This document shows positions 7,698 through 15,469 of a DNA stretch of 16,884 nt, piece by piece. Numbering within the stretch: position 1 is the first letter of the stretch; each line of letters starts with the position of its first letter. The position numbers and the translations under genes are program-made. This DNA is from Rhodospirillales bacterium (GTDB taxonomy: Bacteria; Pseudomonadota; Alphaproteobacteria; JAREAF01): positions 1 to 16,884 of the forward strand of contig JAREAF010000011.1 of NCBI GenBank assembly GCA_029240475.1, given 5' to 3'. The notes below the pieces were generated by a model. That model ran no database searches and was not told the origin of the DNA. It saw only the letters and a program-made list of their open reading frames with translations.

Positions 7698-7711
7698 CGA
7701 CTCAGGCCGCG
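7688..7711. terminator. hairpin containing both convergent stop codons
   Basis: A perfect 10-bp inverted repeat, CGCGGCCTGA (7688-7697) and TCAGGCCGCG (7702-7711), encloses the 4-nt loop CGAC. The TGA of the MFS gene ends the left arm and the TGA of betA (minus strand) ends the right arm. No T-run follows on either side, so it is an atypical bidirectional terminator or 3'-end stabiliser rather than a textbook intrinsic terminator. Confidence 0.55.
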
Positions 7712-9402
7712 ACGGTCGCCCGCTCGACCAGCGGGCGCACGGCGGGCTTCTGCTTGATCGGTCCCTTGAAGACGGTCACCGGCACCACTTCCGCCGGCAG
7801 CGGCGCGCGGCCGCGGATGATGTCGGAAGCCTTCTCCGCGATCATGATGGTGGGCGCGTTGAGATTGCCGCTCACCACCGAGGGCATGATCGAGGCGTCG
7901 ACCACGCGCAGCCCTTCGAGCCCCCGCACGCGGCATTCGGGATCAACCACCGCCATCTCGTCCAACCCCATCTTGCAGGTGCAGGAGGGGTGATAGGCGC
8001 TGTCGGCCTTGCGCCGCACCCAGGCGTCGATCTCGGCATCCGTGCGCACGTCCGGCCCGGGATTGAGCTCGGCCCCGCGATAGGGATCGAAGGCGGGCTG
8101 GGCGAAGACCTCGCGCGTCAGCTTGACGCCCTCGCGCATCTCGGTGCGGTCGAACTCGGTCGCGAGGTAATTCGGCTGCAGGAGCGGGTGCACCCGCGGG
8201 TCGGTGGATTTCAGCTTGATCCACCCCACGCTGGTCGGCCGCATTGGCCCGACATGCGCCTGGAAGGCGTGGCGGTCTGGGCGCACGCGGCCATGGTCGA
8301 TCACCAGCGAGGGCAGGAAGTGGTACTGGATGTTCGGATGCTCCACCTCCTCGTTGGTGCGGATGAAGCCGCCCGCCTCCAGATGCGCCGAGGCGCCGAG
8401 CCCGCGCCGGAACATCAGCCACTCCACGCCGACGCGCGCCATGTTCACCGGGTTGAAGGTGCTGTAGAGCGTGATCGGCTTGGTCGATTCGTACTGAACG
8501 TACATCTCGATATGGTCCTGCAGGTTCTGCCCGACGCCGGGGAGGTCGTGCAGGACGGGGATGCCGATCTCCTTCAGATGATCCGCCGGGCCCACGCCCG
8601 ACAGCATCAGCAGGTGCGGCGAGTTGATGGCGCCGCCGGCCAGGATCACCTCGCGGCTCGCACGCGCGCGCTTGATCTTGCCCTCATGGGCGTACTCGAT
8701 GCCGACCGCGCGCCGCCCCTCGAACAGGATGCGGCCCGCCAGCGCACGGGTGTGCACCGTCAGGTTCGGGCGCTTCATGACGGGCTTGAGATAGGCCATC
8801 GCCGCGCTCCACCGGCGGCCCTTGTAGATGGTCATGTCCATCTTGCCGAAGCCCTCCTGCTGCCGGCCATTCATGTCCGGCGTGAAGGGATATCCGGCCT
8901 GCTGCCCGGCCTCGATGAAGGCCGGGAACAGGGGGTTCGGCTGGGAGCCCGTGGAGACATAGAGCGGCCCGTTCGAGCCGCGATAGGTGTCGCCGCCGGA
9001 AACGCGCGTCTCCGCGCGCTTGAAATAGGGCAGGACCTCGAAATAGCTCCAGCCGGCGGCGCCTTCCCTCTTCGCCCAGCGGTCGTAGTCGAGCGCATGG
9101 CCGCGGATATAGACCATGGCATTGAGCGAGGAGGAACCGCCGATCACCCGCCCGCGCGGCCAGTACATGACGCGGCCGTCCATGTGGGGCTGCGGCTCGG
9201 TGTGGTAGTACCAGTTGTATTTGTCGTGGCAGAGATTGTAGGTGAGCGCCGCCGGCATATGGATCCAGAGATTGTTGTCCTTGGGTCCCGCCTCCAGCAC
9301 CAGCACCTTGACCTCGGCATCCTCGGTCAAACGGTTGGCCAGCACGCAGCCGGCCGAGCCGGCGCCGACGATCACGTAATCGAAGCTGTCAGGGGTCGCC
9401 AC
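7702..9402 (-). CDS. betA: choline dehydrogenase (GMC oxidoreductase)
   Basis: A 566-residue FAD-dependent GMC oxidoreductase that should oxidise choline to betaine aldehyde, and possibly onward to glycine betaine. Near the N terminus is the FAD-binding GAGSAGC (G13-x-G15-x-x-G18), then LEAGP, the GMC signature 1 PRGRVIGGSSSLNAMVYIRG, signature 2 GAINSPHLLMLSGVGP, and the C-terminal catalytic block YHPSCTCKMG (H471) with SGNLNAPTIMIAEK (N515), which closely follows known BetA enzymes. The length is close to E. coli BetA, with a slightly longer tail. The start is GTG 9402: a GAGGA site sits 9 nt upstream, whereas the in-frame TTG at 9435 has none and adds 11 non-conserved residues. It is divergent from choXWV, consistent with a shared choline-catabolic or osmoprotection role. 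No betB or betI is present here. Confidence 0.93.
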   Translation of the reverse strand: MATPDSFDYVIVGAGSAGCVLANRLTEDAEVKVLVLEAGPKDNNLWIHMPAALTYNLCHDKYNWYYHTEPQPHMDGRVMYWPRGRVIGGSSSLNAMVYIRGHALDYDRWAKREGAAGWSYFEVLPYFKRAETRVSGGDTYRGSNGPLYVSTGSQPNPLFPAFIEAGQQAGYPFTPDMNGRQQEGFGKMDMTIYKGRRWSAAMAYLKPVMKRPNLTVHTRALAGRILFEGRRAVGIEYAHEGKIKRARASREVILAGGAINSPHLLMLSGVGPADHLKEIGIPVLHDLPGVGQNLQDHIEMYVQYESTKPITLYSTFNPVNMARVGVEWLMFRRGLGASAHLEAGGFIRTNEEVEHPNIQYHFLPSLVIDHGRVRPDRHAFQAHVGPMRPTSVGWIKLKSTDPRVHPLLQPNYLATEFDRTEMREGVKLTREVFAQPAFDPYRGAELNPGPDVRTDAEIDAWVRRKADSAYHPSCTCKMGLDEMAVVDPECRVRGLEGLRVVDASIMPSVVSGNLNAPTIMIAEKASDIIRGRAPLPAEVVPVTVFKGPIKQKPAVRPLVERATVAA

Positions 9403-9792
9403 GGAAGTGAATCCTCGAAATTCAGGCTGCTGCAACGAGAGGGAGCGGGCACAACGCCAGCCCGGCTCCGCCTAAGAAGGACGGCGGCCGGCGATTGGCG
9501 TTGCCGTCCCGTTCCGGCGGACACTAGGGCCGCGCAATGCCGCCGGTCCATGGGGAAGCGGCGCGTTTTCGCTCGCCCGCGCCCTGCACCAAGCCATGGG
9601 GGTGGTTGCAAGCGAGCGGCCAAATGCGACAGACTTTGCCCCGAGGCGGCGGCTGGAGTCCCGGAAGGGCCAGATCCGGCCGCTTGTTGCCTGCGGGCGT
9701 GGCGAGAAGCCGGAATCATCGGAACCGCCCATGGCTCGCGCGCCCGGTCCCAAGAGGGGCCGGGGCTTTCGGGAGGAACAGAGGAAAACGAC
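9403..9792. promoter_or_regulatory. 390-bp divergent control region between betA and choX
   Basis: No gene is supported here; open frames in it are chance GC-rich readings. It must hold the betA promoter (leftward) and the choX promoter (rightward), but I could not find a convincing -35/-10 pair for either. No clear BetI-type palindrome was seen. Two ribosome sites are visible: GAGGA for betA (9412-9416, minus) and GAGGAAAA for choX (9781-9788). A strong hairpin lies at 9743-9764 in the likely choX leader. Confidence 0.5.
9743..9764 (+). promoter_or_regulatory. 9-bp hairpin in the choX 5' leader
   Basis: CCCGGTCCC (9743-9751) pairs with GGGGCCGGG (9756-9764), with one G-U pair and an AAGA loop, ending about 17 nt before the choX ribosome site. 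It is not followed by a T-run. It could stabilise the transcript or affect translation; function is inference. Confidence 0.4.
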
Positions 9793-10737
9793 ATGCTGAT
9801 GAAGAACATCGCGGCGGCGGGCGCGCTGACGCTGGCGCTGATCGCCGGCCAGGCGCAGGCCGCCGATCCTGAATCCTGCAAGACGGTCCGCTTCTCCGAC
9901 GTCGGCTGGACCGACATCACCGCCACCACCGCCGCGAGCTCGGTCGTGCTGGAGGCGCTCGGGTACAAGCCGAAGACCGAGGTCCTGTCGGTGCCGGTGA
10001 CCTATGCCAGCTTGAAGAACAAGGACATCGACGTGTTCCTCGGCAACTGGATGCCAACCATGACGGCCGACATCGAGCCCTATGCCAAGGAGGGCTCGGT
10101 CGAGACGGTCCGCACCAATCTCGAAGGCGCGAAATACACGCTCGCCGTTCCGAAATACGTCCATGACGCGGGCGTGAAGGATTTCGCCGACATCGCCAAG
10201 CACAAGGACAAGTTCGGCGGCAAGATCTACGGCATCGAGCCGGGCAACGACGGCAACCGCCTGATCCAATCCATGATCGACAAGGACGCGTTCGGCCTCA
10301 AAGGCTTCGAGGTCGTGGAATCGAGCGAGCAGGGCATGCTCTCGCAGGTCTCCCGCGCCGTGAAGAACAAGGAATGGATCGTGTTCCTGGGCTGGGAGCC
10401 TCACCCGATGAACGCGAATTACGAGATGGCGTATCTCTCGGGCGGCGACGAGTATTTCGGCCCGAATTTCGGCGGAGCCACGGTCTTGACGAATGTGCGC
10501 CAGGGCTATCTCCAGGAATGCCCGAATGTCGGCAAGCTGCTGCAGAATCTCGAATTTTCCCTGCAGATGGAGAACGAGATCATGGGCTACATCCTGAATG
10601 ACGGGATGGAGGGCGAGGCGGCCGCCGAGAAATGGCTGAAGGAGCACCCCGAGGTGCTCGATAAATGGCTGGCCGGCGTCACGACGATCGACGGCAAGGA
10701 CGGTCTTGCCGCCGTGAAGCAGGAGCTCGGCGCCTAA
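9793..10737 (+). CDS. choX: periplasmic choline-binding protein of the ChoXWV ABC transporter
   Basis: A 314-residue periplasmic substrate-binding protein. A signal peptide covers residues 1-23, with likely cleavage after AQA before ADPESC. The mature protein shows the ChoX choline site: W39 and D41 (VGWTDIT), W86 (LGNWMP), Y115 (AKYTLAV), N152 (GNDGNR) and W201 (LGWEPHP). From memory the Sinorhizobium meliloti ChoX residues are W43, D45, W90, Y119, N156 and W205, a constant offset of four. C29 and C243 match its disulfide cysteines with the same offset. This points to choline, with acetylcholine weaker, rather than betaine as ligand. The ATG at 9793 follows GAGGAAAACGAC; a second ATG at 9799 is less well placed. 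The open frame continues far upstream antisense to betA, but that part is not coding. Confidence 0.95.
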   Translation: MLMKNIAAAGALTLALIAGQAQAADPESCKTVRFSDVGWTDITATTAASSVVLEALGYKPKTEVLSVPVTYASLKNKDIDVFLGNWMPTMTADIEPYAKEGSVETVRTNLEGAKYTLAVPKYVHDAGVKDFADIAKHKDKFGGKIYGIEPGNDGNRLIQSMIDKDAFGLKGFEVVESSEQGMLSQVSRAVKNKEWIVFLGWEPHPMNANYEMAYLSGGDEYFGPNFGGATVLTNVRQGYLQECPNVGKLLQNLEFSLQMENEIMGYILNDGMEGEAAAEKWLKEHPEVLDKWLAGVTTIDGKDGLAAVKQELGA

Positions 10738-10752
10738 CCGTTCACGAATGAG

Positions 10753-10781
10753 GGGCGGCGGAGCGCATCGCTTCGCCGCCC
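10753..10781 (+). promoter_or_regulatory. 13-bp intercistronic hairpin between choX and choW
   Basis: GGGCGGCGGAGCG (10753-10765) pairs with CGCTTCGCCGCCC (10769-10781), with one G-U pair and a CAT loop. No T-run follows. Such hairpins after a binding-protein gene commonly protect the upstream mRNA or partly terminate transcription, giving more binding protein than permease, as in malE-malF. That role is inferred from position. Confidence 0.6.
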
Positions 10782-10831
10782 GCTCCTTCGCCAGGCGACG
10801 GAAAGAAGCGCCGGCGACATAGGGAAGGCTC

Positions 10832-11704
10832 ATGGACTGGTTCGAGGAGTTCATCGCCGACAACAAGGTGCCGATCGGCCGCTGGGGCAAGTCCGGCGTC
10901 GACTGGATCACCGCGAATTTCGACTGGTTCTTCGACGGGATCACCGAGGGGCTGCGCGTGCCGATCGAGGGCACGGTGGATCTACTTCTCGCGTTGCCGC
11001 CGATCGTCTTCATCATCGCCGCGGCCGCGCTCGCCTGGTTCCTGCAGCGCAGCTGGATGCTGGCGCTGTTCACCATCCTCGGCCTCGCCTTCATTCTCAA
11101 TCAGGGCCTGTGGGAGCCCATGATCGAGACGGTGGTGCTGATCGTGTTCGCCACCACGATCTCGCTCGCCATCGGTGTCCCGATCGGCATCGCGGCGACG
11201 CAGCGGCCCTGGATCTATCCGGCCTTGAGCCCTGTGCTCGACATGATGCAGACCATCCCGACCTTCGTCTATCTGGTGCCGACGCTGATCCTGTTTGGCC
11301 TGGGGCTGGTGCCGGGGCTGATCGCAACCGTGATCTTCGCGGTCCCAGCGCCCATCCGTCTCACCTATCTCGGCATCTCCGAGGTGCCGAAGGCGCTGGT
11401 GGAGGCGGGCGAGGCGTTCGGCTGCACGCGCTGGCAGCTCCTGCGCAAGGTGAAGCTGCCGGCGGCGCTGCCGACCATCATGGCCGGCGTCAACCAGTGC
11501 ATCATGCTGTCGCTCTCGATGGTGGTGATCGCGGCGCTCGTCGGCGCGAGCGGCCTTGGCAAGCCGGTCGTACGCTCGCTCAACCAGGTCAATGTGCCCC
11601 TCGGCATCGAGAGCGGGCTCGCCATCGTCGTGGTCGCCATCATCCTCGACCGCATGCTGCGCCAGCAGCGCCGGCGCGGCCAGGCAGCGGCGCGCGGAGC
11701 ATGA
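10832..11704 (+). CDS. choW: choline ABC transporter permease
   Basis: A 290-residue inner-membrane permease of the ProW/OpuAB type. A soluble N-terminal stretch of about 50 residues precedes roughly 6-7 membrane segments, starting at LLLALPPIVFIIAAAALAWF. The cytoplasmic EAA loop that contacts the ATPase reads EAGEAFGCTRWQLLRKVKLP, and MQTIPTFVYLVPTLILFGLG is typical of glycine betaine/choline permeases. It would form the choline channel as a dimer with ChoV and receive choline from ChoX. ATG 10832 follows AGGGAAGG. The stop TGA (11702-11704) is separated from the choV ATG by one base, so the two are translationally linked. Confidence 0.94.
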   Translation: MDWFEEFIADNKVPIGRWGKSGVDWITANFDWFFDGITEGLRVPIEGTVDLLLALPPIVFIIAAAALAWFLQRSWMLALFTILGLAFILNQGLWEPMIETVVLIVFATTISLAIGVPIGIAATQRPWIYPALSPVLDMMQTIPTFVYLVPTLILFGLGLVPGLIATVIFAVPAPIRLTYLGISEVPKALVEAGEAFGCTRWQLLRKVKLPAALPTIMAGVNQCIMLSLSMVVIAALVGASGLGKPVVRSLNQVNVPLGIESGLAIVVVAIILDRMLRQQRRRGQAAARGA

Positions 11705-11705
11705 G

Positions 11706-12950
11706 ATGAGCTCGGCGATCGCCTTCGAGCATGTTGATGTGATCTTCGGCCGCGAGGCGCAGGCGGCCCTCGCCATGCTGGATGCGGGCGAGGGGCGGGA
11801 CGCCATCTTTCAGAAGACCAATGCGCTCGTTGCCGTTCACGACGCCAACCTTGCGATCGAGCCCGGCGAGATCTGCGTGCTGATGGGCCTCTCGGGCTCC
11901 GGCAAGTCCTCGCTCCTGCGCTGCGTCAACGGCCTCAACCGCGCCAGCCGCGGCCGCGTGCTGGTCCATGACCGCGAGAGCGCGGTCGACATCGCGAGCT
12001 GCGATTCGGCCACGCTCAGGCGCCTGCGCATGCGCCGCATCTCCATGGTGTTCCAGCAATTCGCGCTGATGCCCTGGCGCACCATCCGCGAGAATGTCGG
12101 CTTCGGCCTGGAGGTGCGGGGCACCCCCAAGGCGGAGAACCAGCGCGTGGTCGATGAAAAGCTGAAGCTCGTGCGCCTCCAGCAATGGGCGGACAAATAT
12201 CCGCACGAGCTCTCGGGCGGCATGCAGCAGCGCGTCGGGCTCGCCCGTGCCTTCGCCACCGACGCCGACATCCTGCTGATGGACGAGCCTTTCTCCGCGC
12301 TCGATCCCTTGATCCGCGAGCATTTGCAGGACGAGCTCCTGGAGCTGCAGCGCTCGTTGCGAAAGACCATCGTCTTCGTCAGCCACGATCTCGACGAGGC
12401 GCTGAAAATCGGCAGCCGCATCGCCATCATGGAGGCGGGGCGGATCGTGCAGCAGGGCCCGCCGGAGGAGATCGTGACCCGGCCGGCCTCCGATTATGTG
12501 CGCCAGTTCGTCGCCTCGATGAATCCGCTGAACGTTCTCAAGGCGAACTCGCTGATGCGGCCGATCGCCGAGCTCTGGCGCGATCCGGGCGACGGTGCGC
12601 TTCTGCTCGACCGGCAGGGCCGCGCCCGCCTCCGCATGGACGGCGCCGGGCGCCTCGCCTCGATCCGCGTGGACGGGTCGGAGGCGCGGATCCTGCCCTT
12701 CCAGGACGATCTCGAGGTGGACCGGCTGCCGCCGGCGACCCTGGTCGCGATCCCGCCGGATGCGACCATGCGCACGGCGATCCTCGCGCGCGGGCTTGCC
12801 GGTCGCCCGCTCCTGGTCGTGGAGGGGGAGGGCGCCATCGTCGGCGTCATCGACGAGGCGGAGATCTATCGCGGCATGCTGCGCGAAGCCGCAGCGCAGA
12901 CCCCGCAGCACGACGGCGAAGCGCCGCAGCCCGCGGCAGCGCAGGCGTGA
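11706..12950 (+). CDS. choV: choline ABC transporter ATP-binding protein
   Basis: A 414-residue ABC ATPase of the ProV/OpuAA type. Visible motifs are Walker A GLSGSGKSS (61-69), the Q-loop VFQQF (Q117), signature LSGGMQQR (169-176), Walker B ILLMDEP (189-195) and the H-loop SHD (H227). The N-terminal IFGREAQAALAMLDAGEGRDAI segment is characteristic of the ProV branch. After about residue 275 comes a divergent CBS-like regulatory region ending in PLLVVEGEGAIVGVIDEAEIYRGML, then an Ala/Pro/Gln-rich tail. In related transporters the CBS region senses ionic strength; whether it does here is unknown. ATG 11706 lies one base after the choW stop, with GGAG just upstream. Confidence 0.94.
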   Translation: MSSAIAFEHVDVIFGREAQAALAMLDAGEGRDAIFQKTNALVAVHDANLAIEPGEICVLMGLSGSGKSSLLRCVNGLNRASRGRVLVHDRESAVDIASCDSATLRRLRMRRISMVFQQFALMPWRTIRENVGFGLEVRGTPKAENQRVVDEKLKLVRLQQWADKYPHELSGGMQQRVGLARAFATDADILLMDEPFSALDPLIREHLQDELLELQRSLRKTIVFVSHDLDEALKIGSRIAIMEAGRIVQQGPPEEIVTRPASDYVRQFVASMNPLNVLKANSLMRPIAELWRDPGDGALLLDRQGRARLRMDGAGRLASIRVDGSEARILPFQDDLEVDRLPPATLVAIPPDATMRTAILARGLAGRPLLVVEGEGAIVGVIDEAEIYRGMLREAAAQTPQHDGEAPQPAAAQA

Positions 12951-12983
12951 TATAAACCGCCCCCGCCTCAGGTCCGATCCTCC

Positions 12984-13703
12984 ATGCCCCGCCCAACCGC
13001 AAGCCGCATCCGCGGAATCCTGTTCGACAAGGACGGTACGCTGATCGATTTTCGCAGCCAGTGGATGCCGGCCTATCGCGCCGCCGTGGACATGCTCTCC
13101 GGTGGCGATGAGGCGTTGGCGCGGCGGCTGCTGCAGCTCGGCGGCTACGATCCGGTCTCCAACCATCTCGACCCGACTTCGCCGCTCGCCTGCGGCACCA
13201 TCCGGCAGATCGTCGAGGTCTGGGCCGGGGGCTTGGGCGTGCCAGTGACCGAGGCGCTGTACGAACGCGTGCAGAACGTGTTCCACGAGATCGCGATCGC
13301 CAACGCCAATCCGGTCACGGATTTGCAGGCGCTGTTCGGGCGCCTGAAGGCGCGCGGCTATGTCATTGGCGTCGCCACCACCGATTCGACGGCCACGGCG
13401 CGCGCAAATCTCGAGACCTTCGGCGTCGCGGGCCTGGTCGATTTCGTGGCCGGCGCGGATGCGGGACACGGGGTGAAGCCCGCGCCGGGCATGCTGCTCG
13501 CCTTTTGCGCCGCGGGCGGCTTCGCGCCCGAGGAGACGGCCATGGTGGGAGACTCCCTCGTCGACATGATGATGGGCCGCAATGCCAATGCGGGCCTTGT
13601 GGTCGGCGTGACCTCCGGCGTCACCCCGCGCGCGAGGCTGGAGCCTTATGCCGACATCGTGCTGGACACGGTCGCGCAGATCGAGGAAGTGCTCATCCTG
13701 TGA
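12984..13703 (+). CDS. HAD-superfamily phosphatase (phosphoglycolate phosphatase-like)
   Basis: A 239-residue HAD-superfamily hydrolase. Motif I is FDKDGTL with nucleophile D15 and acid/base D17, motif II is VATTDS (T132/T133), motif III the lysine of GVKPAPG (K165), and motif IV is MVGDSLVDM (D190, D194). A helical C1 cap occupies about residues 25-110. It should dephosphorylate a small phosphorylated metabolite; Gph-like phosphoglycolate phosphatase is the nearest type, but substrate cannot be read from sequence. It starts 33 nt after choV, with a TATAAA at 12951-12956 but no matching -35, so co-transcription with choXWV is plausible. It precedes an abrupt drop in GC content. Confidence 0.88.
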   Translation: MPRPTASRIRGILFDKDGTLIDFRSQWMPAYRAAVDMLSGGDEALARRLLQLGGYDPVSNHLDPTSPLACGTIRQIVEVWAGGLGVPVTEALYERVQNVFHEIAIANANPVTDLQALFGRLKARGYVIGVATTDSTATARANLETFGVAGLVDFVAGADAGHGVKPAPGMLLAFCAAGGFAPEETAMVGDSLVDMMMGRNANAGLVVGVTSGVTPRARLEPYADIVLDTVAQIEEVLIL

Positions 13704-13734
13704 ATTCCACGGACCCGTTCGAGCTCAGAATATC

Positions 13735-14477
13735 CTAGTTTCTTTGAACAGCAGGTATATATTCAGGTTGTTGTGACAAACATGACAAGCAAATTATCCT
13801 CAGAGCGTTGCACAACGAGAACATGTACCAAGCGAGGGTAGAGTAGAACGCTACGTCTACACAGAGTTGAGCCTGCGCTAACTGTGCAACGCCATCGATT
13901 TGGGGGAGGCCAATCGCTTCCTGTTGTTCAACGTCCTGAATAGCTCTAGAGATGACTTGGGTGGCGGCACACCCCAGGATGAACCACGCAAGAGCGACAG
14001 CAAAGGTAGCATAGCTGAACCCGTCTCGCTCCCACGCGTCGGAAATACGCTGACGTTTTGACATCCCGATAGCGGCACGCCGGATTTCAGCAAAGCCGAT
14101 CCATGGCCGATACAGGCACCAAATAGGAATGATCAAAGTGCCTAGGGTCCAACCCCAACTAACAAGGGGCACCTTAGTGATGCTCGCGATGGCATGTCGC
14201 ACTTGCGTCATGCACATCAGGAAGGCGAGCAGGCCCAATAAAGTGGTAGCAATACTTGCCCATGAAATTAGGCCAACATAAATTCTATCTTCACTGGAGG
14301 AATAGGATACAGTTCATCCGGGATGTTACCCCAGCCATATTTGTGACCGTATCGCGAGATAACGTCAAAGAACCATGCCACATACAGCGACATAGCCAAG
14401 CTCATACAAAATAGAAGCGTAGAAATTACTGCCCATACGTAGGATGCACGTGTGAGCCTACTAAATGGTGCGGTCAC
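13735..14477 (-). pseudogene. frameshifted DUF4328-like membrane protein gene
   Basis: Two minus-strand reading frames together look like one DUF4328-type membrane protein. The first (GTG 14477 to stop 14268) encodes a hydrophobic helix, YVWAVISTLLFCMSLAMSLY, and a polar loop. The second, in another frame and open from about 14313 to 13735, continues with RIYVGLISWASIATTLLGLLAF, then VPLVSWGWTLGTLIIPIWCLYRPW, which matches the family's 'SPGWAVGWWFIPxxNLWRPY' core, and two further helices. A one-base shift between 14268 and 14313 would join them. The start has GGAGAG 5 nt upstream and a promoter-like pair further out. GC content here is about 42-52% per 60-nt line against roughly two thirds elsewhere, suggesting acquisition. 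A sequencing error, or two separate small proteins, is an alternative. Confidence 0.6.
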
Positions 14478-14504
14478 TTCAACTCTCCGCTAAGAGTGCC
14501 GGAA

Positions 14505-14533
14505 ATATTAGCTTAGATTAATGTAACACTCAA
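14505..14533 (-). promoter_or_regulatory. sigma70-like promoter for the DUF4328-like gene
   Basis: On the minus strand TTGAGT (14528-14533) and TAATAT (14505-14510) are separated by exactly 17 nt, each matching consensus at four of six positions. The GGAGAG ribosome site (14483-14488) and GTG 14477 follow. In AT-richer DNA such pairs arise more easily by chance. Confidence 0.45.
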
Positions 14534-14580
14534 GGGGGACATACCTGCTTAGCCCGCAAGCGATGAAGTTCGCGCTTTGC

Positions 14581-15342
14581 CTAGAGCGCCACGGGCTCGT
14601 ACGGGGCCTCGCCCGGCCGCCCCGCGGCGAAGAGGAACACGGGCTTCTTCGGAGGCAGGCGGGGCGCGGGCAGGGCGATGAGCGCGCTCGAGCCCGTGCC
14701 GAAGCCGCTCTCCAGCGCGATCGACATGGCCGCGGCCGGGCCTTCCTCCGCGCCGTGCTCGCGGCTCGCGAGCAGCGCCTGCCATTCCTGCCAATCGCCG
14801 CGCTCGGGATCGGGCGGCGTCGCGGCCTCGAACCGGGGCAGGAAGCGGCGGATGCGCGGGCTCGCGAGATCGTTGCGGTCACGCGCGGTGATCATGGAAA
14901 GCCCCGGCGGCAGCGGCTTCACCTCGACCACGCCCGAACCCTCCTCCGGACCCAGATTGCGCAGCCACCAGGCGTCGCGATTATCGGCGAGGAGCATGTT
15001 GAACGGCCGGTATGCGCCCGGGTCGAGATCGGCCAGCGCGAGCGCCGCCGCCGCGGCGTCCGGATGGTCGAGCGCTTCCAGCACCAGCTCGCCCCGGCTG
15101 CGGAATCCCGGCGCCGGGCCCAGCGTGTTGATGCGGTTCAGCGCCGCCGCGACGACCCCTTGCGGATTGATGCCGAGCCAGCTGCCGCCGGCGAGGAGGT
15201 CGATCCCGGCGACGATCTCGGGCCGGTCGGCCCAATGGCGGCCCGGCTTGCGCCAGGGTCGGTCGCGCATCTCGTCGCGATTGGCGCCGATCAGCACGGG
15301 CCAGTCATGGCCGGGGCGGTAGAGGAGGATAATGCTGCACAT
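14581..15342 (-). CDS. NRDE/TANGO2-family protein
   Basis: A 253-residue member of the NRDE (TANGO2) family. It begins M-C, giving an N-terminal cysteine at residue 2 as in Ntn-hydrolase-like folds, followed by the family motif ANRDE (N21-E24) and GGSWLGIN (52-59), then NRINTLG and a C-terminal segment typical of the family. Eukaryotic TANGO2 is linked to Golgi organisation and to haem or lipid handling; the bacterial role is not established. The start ATG 15342 keeps the cysteine at position 2, the main support for this start; no strong ribosome site is visible. Its 3' end abuts the AT-richer insert, and it is divergent from the ATPase-inhibitor gene. Confidence 0.88.
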   Translation of the reverse strand: MCSIILLYRPGHDWPVLIGANRDEMRDRPWRKPGRHWADRPEIVAGIDLLAGGSWLGINPQGVVAAALNRINTLGPAPGFRSRGELVLEALDHPDAAAAALALADLDPGAYRPFNMLLADNRDAWWLRNLGPEEGSGVVEVKPLPPGLSMITARDRNDLASPRIRRFLPRFEAATPPDPERGDWQEWQALLASREHGAEEGPAAAMSIALESGFGTGSSALIALPAPRLPPKKPVFLFAAGRPGEAPYEPVAL

Positions 15343-15412
15343 TTGGCGCGTGGTGCCTTCAGGCTCGCGCGGCTGCGGCGGGAAGGGGCTCCCCAGCCGG
15401 CCTCCGCATCGC

Positions 15413-15418
15413 TATATA
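15413..15418 (+). promoter_or_regulatory. -10-like TATATA upstream of the zeta gene
   Basis: TATATA lies 51 nt before the zeta start codon in otherwise very GC-rich DNA, a plausible -10 element. No recognisable -35 lies 16-18 nt upstream, so this is tentative. Confidence 0.3.
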
Positions 15419-15469
15419 AGTGCCGCCAAGATTCGGAAAACAGAAGCCTCCGAGGGAGCAGCGGCCGAC

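Noticed and set aside
7663..9792. Long open frame antisense to betA and continuous with choX
   Set aside because: It is a GC-rich shadow of betA. choX has its own ribosome site, signal peptide and start at 9793, and the upstream translation is low-complexity without motifs.
9403..9792. Choline or glycine riboswitch in front of choX
   Set aside because: Only a simple hairpin is visible; no conserved aptamer core could be recognised.
11640..13469. 609-codon open frame antisense to choV and the HAD gene
   Set aside because: Both sense genes have complete catalytic motifs and proper starts; the antisense product spans two unrelated genes and lacks motifs.
13704..14580. Insertion sequence or integrated phage remnant
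   Set aside because: No transposase, integrase, tRNA target, terminal inverted repeats or target-site duplication were found; only the base composition and the broken gene suggest transfer.
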